The notes under the pieces were generated by a model that worked only from the letters and a program-made list of their open reading frames with translations, made no database searches and was not told the origin of the DNA. A stretch of DNA of 61,413 bases from Candidatus Brevifilum fermentans. GTDB lineage: Bacteria > Chloroflexota > Anaerolineae > Anaerolineales > Villigracilaceae. Below are positions 16,942 to 26,622 of this stretch, in pieces (the stretch's first letter is position 1; each line of letters opens with the position of its first letter). Both the position numbers and the translations under genes were made by a program. Location: NCBI GenBank assembly GCA_945877125.1, contig CAMCQT010000013.1:1-61413 (forward strand), written 5' to 3'.

Positions 16942-18654
16942 ATGTCAAACTTTATTATTCCCATTTTGTTATTGGCTGATGGCACAGTTTTTATCCTAAC
17001 GGCAATTTTTGCTCAGAACCTTGGTCTTGATCCTAATGTAATCTGGGGGAAATCCCGTTTTATCCTGTTGTTTTCAGGGATGCTTCTAATTCTTTTTTCC
17101 TTGTTGACAATCTTTTTCCCGAAAAGGGAAAATCATTTTTTTAAATCAATCGTAAAATCAGAAACATCCAAAACAGTATTTGTATTAGGGCATTTGTGGA
17201 CTGTCATTTTTATAATATATGCGGGATTTATTACGTTTGGCAATTTTACGACCTGGAATCACACCACTCATTATTACACCCAGTTGGCAGATGCGTTCGG
17301 CAAAGGGCATCTTTATGTTGACCGACAGCCAGACAAAGCGCTTCTGGAAGCAGTTGATTCCAATAATTTGACAAACAGACCAGCTTTTGATGATGAAATT
17401 TGGGATATGTCTCTTTACAAGGGAAGATTATATTTATATTGGGGACCAGTTCCGGCGCTATTAATTACACCCATTCAACTGATTTTTGATAAAAAGATCA
17501 CAGATAATTATCTTGTTTTTTTCTTTTTTGCTGGGCTATTAATCTTTAATTCCCTGATCATATTAAGACTATGGAAGTTTTTTTTTCATGAGCTACCTGC
17601 CATATATGCGTTCATCTGCATAGCCCTTATCGGACTGATCCTGCCAATCACCTGGTCCACAGGCATACCCAATGTTTACGAAGCCGCCATAGGAGCAGGT
17701 CAATTTTTTCTAGTCGGGGGCATTTATTTTTCCCTCTCGATCTTCGAAAAACATCCGGCGTTTGATAAAAAGAGCCTATTTCTGGCTGGATTATTTTGGT
17801 CCTGCTCTGTAGGGTCGAGGGCAATTAATGTATTGTCAGTAATCTTCCTGGCGTTGATGGTATTTCTTTGGATGATAAAAACATTACCCAAGCCAATAAA
17901 CTGGATGACATATTTCCGTACCGCTGTTCCCCTGTTTATGCCATTAATTGCCGGAGCAATAAGCATAGGGTGGTACAACTGGGCTCGTTTTGATTCTCCG
18001 CTTGAATTTGGGCTGCGCTATCAAATAACCATATTCAATCTGAATGAACAGTCAAATTTGGTATTCGAGCCTGGTTATTTTTTTCTAAACCTGTATGCAT
18101 ATATTTTCCACCCTTTTGAGATTATCACAAGGTTCCCATTCATTCAGCCCACAACAGCCTCCACTACCCTGAAAACATTCAACACCGCCATACCTCAATT
18201 TTATTATGCCGGCAGGGTAACCGGACTTTTATTTAGTGCGCCTTTTCTGCTTTTGGGTCTGGTTCATTTATTTTCAAAAAATAAAATTTCAAAAGAAGAA
18301 GTCTCCCCTGCTCTGGCACAATCTTATAATTTTGTTCTTCTTCTTTTCAGTGGATCATTCCTCTTGAATTTTTCAACCCTCCTATTCTACTTTTATGGGC
18401 AGACGCGTTTTCTTGTTGATCTAATATCGCAAATTACCCTTCTTGCAATTATTGGATACTGGCAAATAATTTCGAGAAAATTAAGACTTAATTCCCTTCA
18501 ATCCAAACTGGTTTTGACATTGGCAAACCTGTTGATACTTCTCACACTTTGTACAGGACTGCTTCTTGCTTTCTCGAGTGAAACAAGTAGATTTGAAACG
18601 TTAAATCCCCAGTTTTTCGAAAAAATAAATGAACTCATTGACGCTCAAAAATAG
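16942..18654 (+). CDS. Multi-membrane protein, GT39/GT-C-like
   Basis: 570 residues with roughly 12 hydrophobic segments. After the third there is a loop with YYTQLADAFGKGHLYVDRQP and later DMSLYKGRLYLYWGPVPALL, a layout common in uncharacterised bacterial GT-C proteins of the ArnT/PMT kind. It lacks an obvious acidic pair right after the first membrane segment, so catalytic activity is less certain than for its neighbours. It is the first of three plus-strand genes of this type and is followed 57 bases later by the next. Confidence 0.6.
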   Translation: MSNFIIPILLLADGTVFILTAIFAQNLGLDPNVIWGKSRFILLFSGMLLILFSLLTIFFPKRENHFFKSIVKSETSKTVFVLGHLWTVIFIIYAGFITFGNFTTWNHTTHYYTQLADAFGKGHLYVDRQPDKALLEAVDSNNLTNRPAFDDEIWDMSLYKGRLYLYWGPVPALLITPIQLIFDKKITDNYLVFFFFAGLLIFNSLIILRLWKFFFHELPAIYAFICIALIGLILPITWSTGIPNVYEAAIGAGQFFLVGGIYFSLSIFEKHPAFDKKSLFLAGLFWSCSVGSRAINVLSVIFLALMVFLWMIKTLPKPINWMTYFRTAVPLFMPLIAGAISIGWYNWARFDSPLEFGLRYQITIFNLNEQSNLVFEPGYFFLNLYAYIFHPFEIITRFPFIQPTTASTTLKTFNTAIPQFYYAGRVTGLLFSAPFLLLGLVHLFSKNKISKEEVSPALAQSYNFVLLLFSGSFLLNFSTLLFYFYGQTRFLVDLISQITLLAIIGYWQIISRKLRLNSLQSKLVLTLANLLILLTLCTGLLLAFSSETSRFETLNPQFFEKINELIDAQK

Positions 18655-18711
18655 TTTTGTTCTTTCAAACAAGAAGAGCAAACGACTATTGCGTTTGGTA
18701 TAATTTTATTC

Positions 18712-20433
18712 ATGGATCACAAAAAAATAACTAAATCAGTTCTATACATTATATTGATTATTGCAATACTTGTGCCCCGGCTCCCATCACTGGGCGCCTT
18801 CGCCACGCTTGATGAACCCTATTGGTTAAGCATGGGCGCAAATTTTTATTACGCTCTGGGACAGCGGGAATTTCAAAATACAGTCTACGAGTACCAGCCT
18901 GCAGTCACCACCATGTGGATTGTTACGGCAGCCATGCTGGTTTACTTCCCCGAATATCGCGCAATGGGACAGGGGTATCTTGATTACAACAAAGGCTGGC
19001 TTGATCCATTTATGATCGAGCATGGCAAAGATCCGCTTGTGTTGCTGCATTATGCGCGCTTAATACAAATCTTTGTAATCCTTGGCTTGTTTCTTCTGCT
19101 TTACTATCTGCTCCAGCAATTTATCTCAAAACTGGGCGCTGTTTTTATATTGATTTTTGCATCCTTTGATCCCTACTATTTAGGAATAACTCGGCTGATC
19201 ACACATGAAGGGATGGTTTCACTATTTGTTCTCGTTTCCTTAATGGCGCTCTCTGTTTACCTTTTCAGGGACCGCAAGATTATCTTTCTTCTAATTTCCG
19301 GTGTCGCGGCAGGCTTTGCTCAATTAACTAAATCATCTGCTATTGCCATGCTTGCTGGGGTAGGTATTTTATTACTGATGCAAATAATCCAGGAGCGTCA
19401 ACTTGGCTGGGGGAAAGCATTCCTGAATAATGCAAAAGTCCTTGTAGTCTGGATCGTTTTTCTGATTATCACGTACTTCGTCTTCTGGCCTGGTATGTGG
19501 GTTGCTCCCGGAAAAATGCTTTATGAAGTCTATGGCAATGCATTCAGTTATGCATTTCAAGGCGCGCGGCTCAAGGTTACTGGAGATTTGAGCGTTTCCA
19601 GATTTAACCTTAACGTAAGCCTGGCTCCTATATGGAGCGTTGCAAGCGTTTTATTTTACAGAACTACTCCCTTCACATGGCTTGGTGTCCTTTTGGGATT
19701 TATGCTGCCGTTCACGCGTGACCAAGAACTAGTTCGCCAAAACAGGCTTTTATTTACAATACTGCTTACAAATGCTGTTGCCTTTATTTTTATGATCGGC
19801 ATTGTTCAGGGACGTAATTCACCGCATTACATCCTTACCAGCTACCTTTCGCTAAACCTACTTGCCGGGTTGGGATGGTTTTATTTCCTTCGTTGGATTG
19901 CGTCTTATTTTTCTGCAAAACAGATACAGTTGCAATATGTGGGCTTGGTTATAGTCTTGCTCCTGCAAGTTTGGAGCGCTGTGCCAGCCTTTCCCTATTA
20001 TTTTACGTATCGCAACCCGATTCTTTATTCAGCAGGCTGGTATAGTAAACGCCCTCAAAAACCATATGGTGAAACCTTGGAGCTTGCCGCTCAGTATCTA
20101 GCCGGACTGCCTAACGCGGAAAATTCAACTGCGCTTGTATATTACAGTCGTGGATGTTTTTCATACTTCTACCCAGGCAAGACGACCAGCTTTCGCCCCT
20201 ACTATGTAGATGGCGCTCATGCAACGGACTTGTTGAATAACATTCAGTCTGCAGATTATTTGGTGGTGTATTATGCCAATCAGGGTCAAATTGAAAAATA
20301 TCAAGCATATCTTGATATTCTCTCCAGAGTTGAGCCTATCCACGTTATATGGATGGATGGTTATGAATACGTGCGAATTTACAAAATTACATCCTTTCCC
20401 CCCGAAATTTTCAAGGCACTTGCAAACTTATGA
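18712..20433 (+). CDS. GT39-family glycosyltransferase-like membrane protein (tandem copy 1)
   Basis: 573 residues with about ten membrane segments. The first periplasmic loop reads FATLDEPYWLSMGANFYYAL, with the Asp-Glu expected at the GT-C active site. A soluble C-terminal domain of about 150 residues follows. It is paralogous to the next gene along its whole length: both contain FWPGMWVAPGKMLYE, YGNAFSYAFQGARL, SRLIQ/ARLIQ and RGCFSYF blocks. The two genes overlap by four bases (ATGA). It probably uses a polyprenyl-phosphate sugar. Confidence 0.75.
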   Translation: MDHKKITKSVLYIILIIAILVPRLPSLGAFATLDEPYWLSMGANFYYALGQREFQNTVYEYQPAVTTMWIVTAAMLVYFPEYRAMGQGYLDYNKGWLDPFMIEHGKDPLVLLHYARLIQIFVILGLFLLLYYLLQQFISKLGAVFILIFASFDPYYLGITRLITHEGMVSLFVLVSLMALSVYLFRDRKIIFLLISGVAAGFAQLTKSSAIAMLAGVGILLLMQIIQERQLGWGKAFLNNAKVLVVWIVFLIITYFVFWPGMWVAPGKMLYEVYGNAFSYAFQGARLKVTGDLSVSRFNLNVSLAPIWSVASVLFYRTTPFTWLGVLLGFMLPFTRDQELVRQNRLLFTILLTNAVAFIFMIGIVQGRNSPHYILTSYLSLNLLAGLGWFYFLRWIASYFSAKQIQLQYVGLVIVLLLQVWSAVPAFPYYFTYRNPILYSAGWYSKRPQKPYGETLELAAQYLAGLPNAENSTALVYYSRGCFSYFYPGKTTSFRPYYVDGAHATDLLNNIQSADYLVVYYANQGQIEKYQAYLDILSRVEPIHVIWMDGYEYVRIYKITSFPPEIFKALANL

Positions 20434-22142
20434 AAAGCATCATTTCCCAAACAAATCTTCGCAAGTTTTGGTTGATCATTCTCCTGCTTATACTGACTGT
20501 TCCCATATGGATGTTAAACAATGACAGGGCTATTGATCTTGATGAGCCTAGATGGGTGATCCGTGGTGCAAATTATTATTACGCACTTACTCATGGAGAT
20601 TTCGAGAATACCTATTATGAATACCACCCCGGAATAACAAATATGTGGATCGTCGCCACAGCCATGCATTTCTATTTTCCAGAATATCGCGGCTTGGGGC
20701 AGGGGTATTTAGACGAACGCAAGCCAATCTTCGAGAATTTTATGCGAGAGAATGGAAAGGAGCCCCTTGTTCTTGTCCATAATAGCCGACTGATTCAATC
20801 CAGCATCCTAGCAGCCCTAGCCGTAATAAGCTTCCTTCTCCTGCAATTACTGATAGATCAAAAAGCTGCATTCCTTTCCATTACACTAGCAACAATTGCT
20901 CCATTTTTCCTAGGGAATTCCCGTTTGCTCAACATCGAAGGTATGTTGTCCATGTTCGTGCTAGTGTCATTTCTAGGGATACAGGTATATCTCAACAAAG
21001 AACGAAAACTGGGTTACCTGCTTCTTTCCGGGGCGGCATTTGGATTAGCACAGTTGTCTAAGTCATCTTCCATTGTCGTGCTTGGATTGGTGGGGCTAAT
21101 GCTTTTTATCGGCTTATTTAAGCCAAACGAACAAACGCTTATTGCAAAAATTAGAGATGCATTCAGAGTGTTTATGATCTGGTTTGGGACAGCGGCTCTA
21201 GTGTATTTTATCCTTTGGCCTGGCATGTGGGTGGCGCCAGGAAAAATGCTTTATGAAATATACGGCAACGCATTTAGTTATGCCTTTCAAGGCGCGCGCC
21301 TCGATATAACCCAGGAGCTCCAACCTTCAAGCTTTAGCCTCGTAACAGGATTTAGCGGCATCATCCAATATCTAAACCGCTGGATCACATCCTCCACTTT
21401 AATTTCGTGGCTTGGGATAATCTTCATCCCATTCATCTTCGCCTCAAAAGACAAAGCCCTCACTCCTGCACCAACCCGCTCCACGATGACCTATCTTGCC
21501 ATTCTGGCAGCGTTATTCATCGGATTGTTCGGCATGGCACAAGGACGCGACTCTGCCTATTACATTCTCAGCAGTTTTGTAGGCTTGGATGTACTTGCGG
21601 GAATTGGATGGGGCTATGCATTACTATGGGCGCAAAAACGATGGAACATGCTGAACCGTGCCTACACACTTCCATTGGTCTTTATCGTGCTAATCGCTTT
21701 TCAATTGGGCAGTTCGCTTTTATATTATCCATATTACTTCACGTATAAAAACCCATTTGTAAAACAAGGCGGAATACAAGGTTATGGTGAGGGTTTAGAT
21801 CAAGCCGCCGCATATCTCGCGCAAAAGCCAAACGCAAAAAATATGCGCGTCATTGCATACGCAGCCCGCGGATGTTTTTCCTACTTCTTCCCTGGCGAAA
21901 GCGATTTATTGAAGATCGGCTTTTCTCAAAACGGGCTTCCCTATGTTGAAGGCATAGAGAATGCTAATTATCTTGTTCTATATACCATCCGAGAACAATA
22001 CAAACCCGATAGCATTGAACTCATGCACGTTTTACAGAATGTAATTCCTGAACATACGATCTTCATTAATGACCTGGAATATATCCGCATCTACAAAATC
22101 GCAGACCTCCCTGAAGATATTTATAATAGTTTACAAAAATAG
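20430..22142 (+). CDS. GT39-family glycosyltransferase-like membrane protein (tandem copy 2)
   Basis: 570 residues, a tandem duplicate of the preceding gene. It has the same first-loop acidic motif (IDLDEPRWVIRGANYYYAL) and the shared WPGMWVAPGKMLYE segment. The start ATG overlaps the previous stop, giving translational coupling. It is convergent with the next gene, whose stop lies only six bases away. The divergence between the copies suggests an old duplication and possibly different sugar or acceptor specificity, or a heteromeric pair. Confidence 0.75.
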   Translation: MKSIISQTNLRKFWLIILLLILTVPIWMLNNDRAIDLDEPRWVIRGANYYYALTHGDFENTYYEYHPGITNMWIVATAMHFYFPEYRGLGQGYLDERKPIFENFMRENGKEPLVLVHNSRLIQSSILAALAVISFLLLQLLIDQKAAFLSITLATIAPFFLGNSRLLNIEGMLSMFVLVSFLGIQVYLNKERKLGYLLLSGAAFGLAQLSKSSSIVVLGLVGLMLFIGLFKPNEQTLIAKIRDAFRVFMIWFGTAALVYFILWPGMWVAPGKMLYEIYGNAFSYAFQGARLDITQELQPSSFSLVTGFSGIIQYLNRWITSSTLISWLGIIFIPFIFASKDKALTPAPTRSTMTYLAILAALFIGLFGMAQGRDSAYYILSSFVGLDVLAGIGWGYALLWAQKRWNMLNRAYTLPLVFIVLIAFQLGSSLLYYPYYFTYKNPFVKQGGIQGYGEGLDQAAAYLAQKPNAKNMRVIAYAARGCFSYFFPGESDLLKIGFSQNGLPYVEGIENANYLVLYTIREQYKPDSIELMHVLQNVIPEHTIFINDLEYIRIYKIADLPEDIYNSLQK

Positions 22143-22147
22143 GTGTC

Positions 22148-23932
22148 TTATTTTTTGAATTTCTTGACAACAGACAGCGTCATCCCATTTCGCTCAATTT
22201 CATAAACGATCTCCGCCTCGGGATATAGTTCGGCATCAAAATTATAACGAGTGGTGGTAATAATATAATCAAACGGCTCGGTGACTTCCTCGTCATCTGA
22301 AAGCACAGTCAAGTCTTCGCGGACATATAGAGCAACGACTTGTCCTGGCCCCACAACCATGATATTCGTATTTGGGGGCGCAACCATATTGACATACTCC
22401 GCAGCCTCACGATAAGAAGTTGCCCAATAATCCAACTCAAACTTTTCATTTGGATTTTTGACCAGCGAGTTGTAATAAACATATTCATACGGATGCAGAC
22501 GGATTCCAGCAATCACCCCCGGTAGGATGATTAACCCCACGATCATTAATTTAACTTTTGGCTGATTCAGCCATCCGAGAGCAGATTCCAGTCCCAAGCC
22601 TGCCATGAAAAATATCGGCGGCAGGATGAAAAATATCTGCCTGAAATTATCGTACAAAGCCACACGCATCACGATAAATCCGATCAGCGGCAGGGCGAAC
22701 CAAAGACCTGCCAAGCCAAGCAACTCCCATTTTTCCTGATATTTTATGACCGCGCTCACAACGCCGATAACAAATAAAACCCAGATCGGTTCGGTAAATT
22801 GAGCTGCCAGCAAAACAGGCAGATAGGCGTAAGGCACCTTCGTAGATGCGTATTCAACGCCGTCAAAAAGCACCTTTCCATACCACGGATATTTTGACAT
22901 GGTTTGCAGGCTGTCGACGAAATATCCGATGGGATCGCTCCACAAATAAGGCCACGTGATGTATGTCACGGCAATGGTGATGAGAGCATAGGTCACAAGA
23001 GGGAGCAACGCGCGTTTGCCATATTTAAGAAGCGCGTACAAAACAACGATCACTCCTGCAAAAGGGCCGAGAATGCGAATGGACGTGGTGAAACCAAGAA
23101 GAATAGCGGGGAGGAGAATCGAAGGATGAAGGATGAAGGATGAAGGATAAAGAAAACGGTGGATGCAGAAAAGTGCAGAAACGAAAAGCAAAAAGTAAAT
23201 GGCGCGCGCATGGAGGAAAAGGATAAAGTACTTTTGAATATAAATTTCAGGATCAACTTTATTAATATCAGATGCGATGAGGGAAATGATATTTGTTTGG
23301 CCTGATTGCGCGGCATGGACAAGAGACTCTATCCATGCGTGAATCAGATGGGTGGAGGCAAACAATCCGAAGACAGAAACAACCCCAAGCGTCGTCAGGA
23401 TGCGTAACCAGCGGGGAGTCTGCGCGGGCTGCGCGATCCCATCCAGAAAGTCTACCATCCTAAATCCAAATAATAAACTGAGTAGAAAAAATGCAAGGAA
23501 GGGCGTATCTTTTGGGTTTATAAATGAGTGTCCCCAGAAAAGCGGCTGGGTTGCGAAAAGCAGGGTTGCATAAATGGCGGCAGTGGAAGTCAGCCAGCGT
23601 TTGCCAAGTTCGTAAAATGCCCAGATTCCAAACAGGTGTGTAATGAAATAAATGATGTGGCGGCCGTCTGATGGGTTGAGCGGAAAAAGATTGTTGAGCA
23701 AACGCGAACCAAGCGCAACAGCCATCACATAAGAGGGTCCGTAGTTGCCCAGGTCGTTGGACGTGATCGGCATGATGCCTTGCGTACGCCATGTATTGTA
23801 GGTTCGCAGGGAATAATCGGCGTATTTTTGCAGTGAATAATCGTCCCAGCTTTCGCCGTAATGCGTGAGCGTGAGCCCGCCGAGAAGCAGACTCAAAGCA
23901 AGGATGATGACAATGGGATAATTTTGTTTCAT
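22148..23932 (-). CDS. GT39/ArnT-like membrane glycosyltransferase
   Basis: 594 residues with about 11 membrane segments. The first loop carries GESWDDYSLQKYADY (acidic pair WDD at the GT-C site) and the region near 110 reads ELGKRWLTSTAAIYATLLF. TQPLFWGHSFINPKDTPF is typical of the family. The C-terminal 90 residues are soluble. Between two membrane segments the peptide YPSSFILHPS is encoded by a tandem seven-base repeat (23121-23148), probably a repeat that expanded inside the gene. It begins a five-gene minus-strand run with tight spacing to the gene transcribed before it. Confidence 0.72.
   Translation of the reverse strand: MKQNYPIVIILALSLLLGGLTLTHYGESWDDYSLQKYADYSLRTYNTWRTQGIMPITSNDLGNYGPSYVMAVALGSRLLNNLFPLNPSDGRHIIYFITHLFGIWAFYELGKRWLTSTAAIYATLLFATQPLFWGHSFINPKDTPFLAFFLLSLLFGFRMVDFLDGIAQPAQTPRWLRILTTLGVVSVFGLFASTHLIHAWIESLVHAAQSGQTNIISLIASDINKVDPEIYIQKYFILFLHARAIYFLLFVSALFCIHRFLYPSSFILHPSILLPAILLGFTTSIRILGPFAGVIVVLYALLKYGKRALLPLVTYALITIAVTYITWPYLWSDPIGYFVDSLQTMSKYPWYGKVLFDGVEYASTKVPYAYLPVLLAAQFTEPIWVLFVIGVVSAVIKYQEKWELLGLAGLWFALPLIGFIVMRVALYDNFRQIFFILPPIFFMAGLGLESALGWLNQPKVKLMIVGLIILPGVIAGIRLHPYEYVYYNSLVKNPNEKFELDYWATSYREAAEYVNMVAPPNTNIMVVGPGQVVALYVREDLTVLSDDEEVTEPFDYIITTTRYNFDAELYPEAEIVYEIERNGMTLSVVKKFKK
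23121..23148 (+). repeat. Four tandem GAAGGAT units inside a glycosyltransferase gene
   Basis: Four exact copies of a seven-base unit plus a degenerate fifth. A 28-base block is not a multiple of three, but it is tolerated in frame and encodes part of a hydrophilic loop (PSSFILHPS) on the minus strand. Slippage here could switch the gene off and on. Confidence 0.7.
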
Positions 23933-25339
23933 TTAGATCGGCAGTTTTTCAAACCATATATTTGCTGCGCCAAAGAAATGTGACGTTTCATGCTTTTTGG
24001 AAACTCCCCACATTAAGACCAAAATAATGATGGGCGCTATTAGGCGACCATACGACCAGGGGAAAAAGTCAAAAGATGGCAGGAGGAATTCAAGGAAATA
24101 AGCGAAGCCGAACCATGCCCACGCGGCGGGCGAGTTTATGCGCTTGAGCATCAACAGGAAAGATAAAGTTGTGAAGAGTCCATGATGATCCCAGACAATG
24201 GGGGAGGCGAGAGTCATCAAAATGAGGAGCGGTGGGATGGCGTTCAACATGCGATTTTCTTTGGAGAAGGTCTGACTGCGGACAGTTTGAATCATCACCA
24301 TTAACGTGCCGATCAAAAGCAGGGCTTTGGCAGCAAGCGCCATGAGTCGGGTCTGTGCGATCTGAATTCCAAAGAAGGGGTTGAGGAAACGCAGGAAGGA
24401 ATCAAAGGATGTGTCGTGAAAATTTGTGTCGGGGATTTGCGTAAGTAAAAAGGCATTGTTGACATATTGGAAATACGGCGAAACGCCGTTGATAGCAACG
24501 GGGAACAATCCGATTGCGAGAAAACTAACGGCAAACCAAAACAACCAACGCCAGTTGAATTCGAGTAAAAAGGCAAGCACAAGCACGGCAGGAGAGGTTT
24601 TCAAGTGAACCGCGAGGGCAAGCGCAAGCGCGGAGAGAAATTCATTTTTTGGATAGGCGAGAATACTGAAGAGGATCAAATCCAAGGTCATGAGGTTGAC
24701 CTGGATAAAACCCAAGGTCCGCATGAGCGGGGTGTTAATGAGCATGAATAAAATTGCAATGACCACAGAGAAGTGATCGGAAAAACCATATCTTTTTAGA
24801 ACATTAAAAAGTAAAAAGTAAAAAGTAGCGAGGGCAAAGACGTTGACGACCCACAGAGTAATCATGACACCCTGGTCGCCAAGCGGGACAAGGAATTGAA
24901 GCAGGGTTGCCCAAAGCGGCAGGTAGAGATAACTATCTGGCAGGGGTTGTCTGTTGGCAAGGGCTGTGGCGGCTTCGAGGTAATAATGATAATCGCCGTA
25001 GCGGAAGCGTTCACGCAGGATATTCAGGTAAACGAACATGACGAGGAAGAAGCCAGCCATCAGCCAAATATTCCCCGCATTGATTTTTTTACCGGCGAGC
25101 ATGTAAAGAAGTGCGCCCATCAATAGCCAGGTTAGGGTTGTGGATGCCAAGGTCACAGCCAGGTTGGACAGCGGCCATTCTTGAATGAACAGGTTAAGTC
25201 CGGTTATGCCATTTCTTAGATATATGGCAACAAGACTGGCGCTGACCAACAAGGTGAGTCCAATCCATGATTTGAATGCAGTTTGCAGGGAATGTTTCAT
25301 CGTGTGTTCCAGTTGATTTGCTGGAGGCAAGTTTATCAT
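23933..25339 (-). CDS. DUF2029/GT87-like membrane glycosyltransferase
   Basis: 468 residues with about ten membrane segments. The first loop after two N-terminal segments has YGDYHYYLEAATALANRQPL and then YLYLPLWATLLQFLVP, matching the mannosyltransferase-like GT87 (DUF2029) layout. The AVHLKTSPAVL segment corresponds to the conserved Lys-Pro/Ser block of that family. The likely true start is the second Met (25300, MKHSLQTAFKSW), because the first 13 residues are hydrophilic and unusual. Its stop abuts the ATG of the downstream gene, so the two are coupled. Confidence 0.68.
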   Translation of the reverse strand: MINLPPANQLEHTMKHSLQTAFKSWIGLTLLVSASLVAIYLRNGITGLNLFIQEWPLSNLAVTLASTTLTWLLMGALLYMLAGKKINAGNIWLMAGFFLVMFVYLNILRERFRYGDYHYYLEAATALANRQPLPDSYLYLPLWATLLQFLVPLGDQGVMITLWVVNVFALATFYFLLFNVLKRYGFSDHFSVVIAILFMLINTPLMRTLGFIQVNLMTLDLILFSILAYPKNEFLSALALALAVHLKTSPAVLVLAFLLEFNWRWLFWFAVSFLAIGLFPVAINGVSPYFQYVNNAFLLTQIPDTNFHDTSFDSFLRFLNPFFGIQIAQTRLMALAAKALLLIGTLMVMIQTVRSQTFSKENRMLNAIPPLLILMTLASPIVWDHHGLFTTLSFLLMLKRINSPAAWAWFGFAYFLEFLLPSFDFFPWSYGRLIAPIIILVLMWGVSKKHETSHFFGAANIWFEKLPI

Positions 25340-25388
25340 AGGTAAACTACCGTATTGCGATAACGCAAACGGTCAAATTATTTACCTC

Positions 25389-26597
25389 TTATTTTTTGAA
25401 TGTGGATTTTATTGCAGGGAATTTTGTCAATAAAACAGAAATTAAAACAATATTTGGATATGTTAACCAGATCAGCGTATACCATGTTTCAACGGTGTTT
25501 ACTGGTCCGTGTTGAAATATAAGCATGGAGATAAGGCTGAACCATGGAAGCCATAAAAGAATAAAGTAGAAAATACTTAATCCTGTTTTTTTTTGTTCTG
25601 CCAGAAGCCATGAATAACTTAAATATACGAGCAGGGGAATAAAAGCCACCAGATCGTAATCTGCTGTGTGCGGCACAAATATGACATTTAATGCCAAAGT
25701 TGAGGAAAGAATCAATACCTTATCGTTGAGACGAATACCAAACCAGATCAAAAGGATGGAGGATGCCAGCCATAGCAATCCAGACGGCGTTTTAATATCA
25801 ACAAGGGACCAGGCAACGCTATTTTCCAGCGCATATTTGGAAATGTCGTGTAAAAAATCAGGCAGCCACCATCCAAGAATAATAGTTGGCGGGAGATACA
25901 AAATCAACATTGATATGAGAAATGACCATAATCCTTTTGTCTTGTGACGGTAAATTAAAAAAAATAAGACAACCGGAAGAATTGTCAGGGACGGTTTAAC
26001 TAGCGACAGAGCGGAAAATATACCGGCAAGAATAGGTTTGTCAGTTTCAAAGAAATACCAACCTGCAATCGCCATAAGCACGCTGAACAGGGCGAATTGT
26101 CCCAGTAAATAATTTGAAAATGCGGGTCTGAAAAACCATCCACTAATAAGCAGGAGTAGAATGATTAATGGTCTATTTAAAAAATTGCGTAAATTCACAA
26201 CCCAAACAAAAAGCGAGGTGGACAAAAGAGCCCAAATGAAAGCGCACCAAAGCATTGCAGCGGTAGTATCTGAAAGTCCGAAAAAAACGAATGGAGCCAA
26301 CAGGGTCACAATGGCAGGGGGATAATAAAAACCGAAAGGATTCCCATTTGGAACCTCTGTGCTTCCGTAGATTGACAGCCAAATTTGCCTTTGCGTCTCT
26401 AATGTGTATGGACTGTTGCCATTCAGTACTGCTCGTGCCCCCACCCAGCGTGGATAAAGATCAATACCTAGAGTCATGGTGGTTCCTTGTAAAGAAGACT
26501 GCAAGGATTGCATCATAACGACACCCAAAATAAAAAAAAGAATAAATGTACCTGAGTATATATATAAGTTTTTTTTAGAACTAGCGTAATCTGGCAT
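25389..26597 (-). CDS. DUF2029/GT87-family membrane glycosyltransferase
   Basis: 402 residues with about ten membrane segments. The family signature is clear: GIDLYPRWVGARAVLNGNSP with its acidic residue in the first loop, FGFYYPPAIVTLLAPF, then GQFALFSVLMAIAGWYF and SALSLVKPSLTILPV. GT87 enzymes use polyprenyl-phosphate mannose or related donors in actinobacteria. The donor here is unknown. It lies 25 bases from the gene transcribed before it. Confidence 0.78.
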   Translation of the reverse strand: MPDYASSKKNLYIYSGTFILFFILGVVMMQSLQSSLQGTTMTLGIDLYPRWVGARAVLNGNSPYTLETQRQIWLSIYGSTEVPNGNPFGFYYPPAIVTLLAPFVFFGLSDTTAAMLWCAFIWALLSTSLFVWVVNLRNFLNRPLIILLLLISGWFFRPAFSNYLLGQFALFSVLMAIAGWYFFETDKPILAGIFSALSLVKPSLTILPVVLFFLIYRHKTKGLWSFLISMLILYLPPTIILGWWLPDFLHDISKYALENSVAWSLVDIKTPSGLLWLASSILLIWFGIRLNDKVLILSSTLALNVIFVPHTADYDLVAFIPLLVYLSYSWLLAEQKKTGLSIFYFILLWLPWFSLISMLIFQHGPVNTVETWYTLIWLTYPNIVLISVLLTKFPAIKSTFKK

Positions 26598-26622
26598 GAC
26601 AGCTCCAAAGGCTAAATGAAAT

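Noticed and set aside
23121-23148. Possible CRISPR-like tandem repeat
   Set aside because: Units are seven bases with no spacers and lie inside a gene. No CRISPR array was found anywhere in the window.
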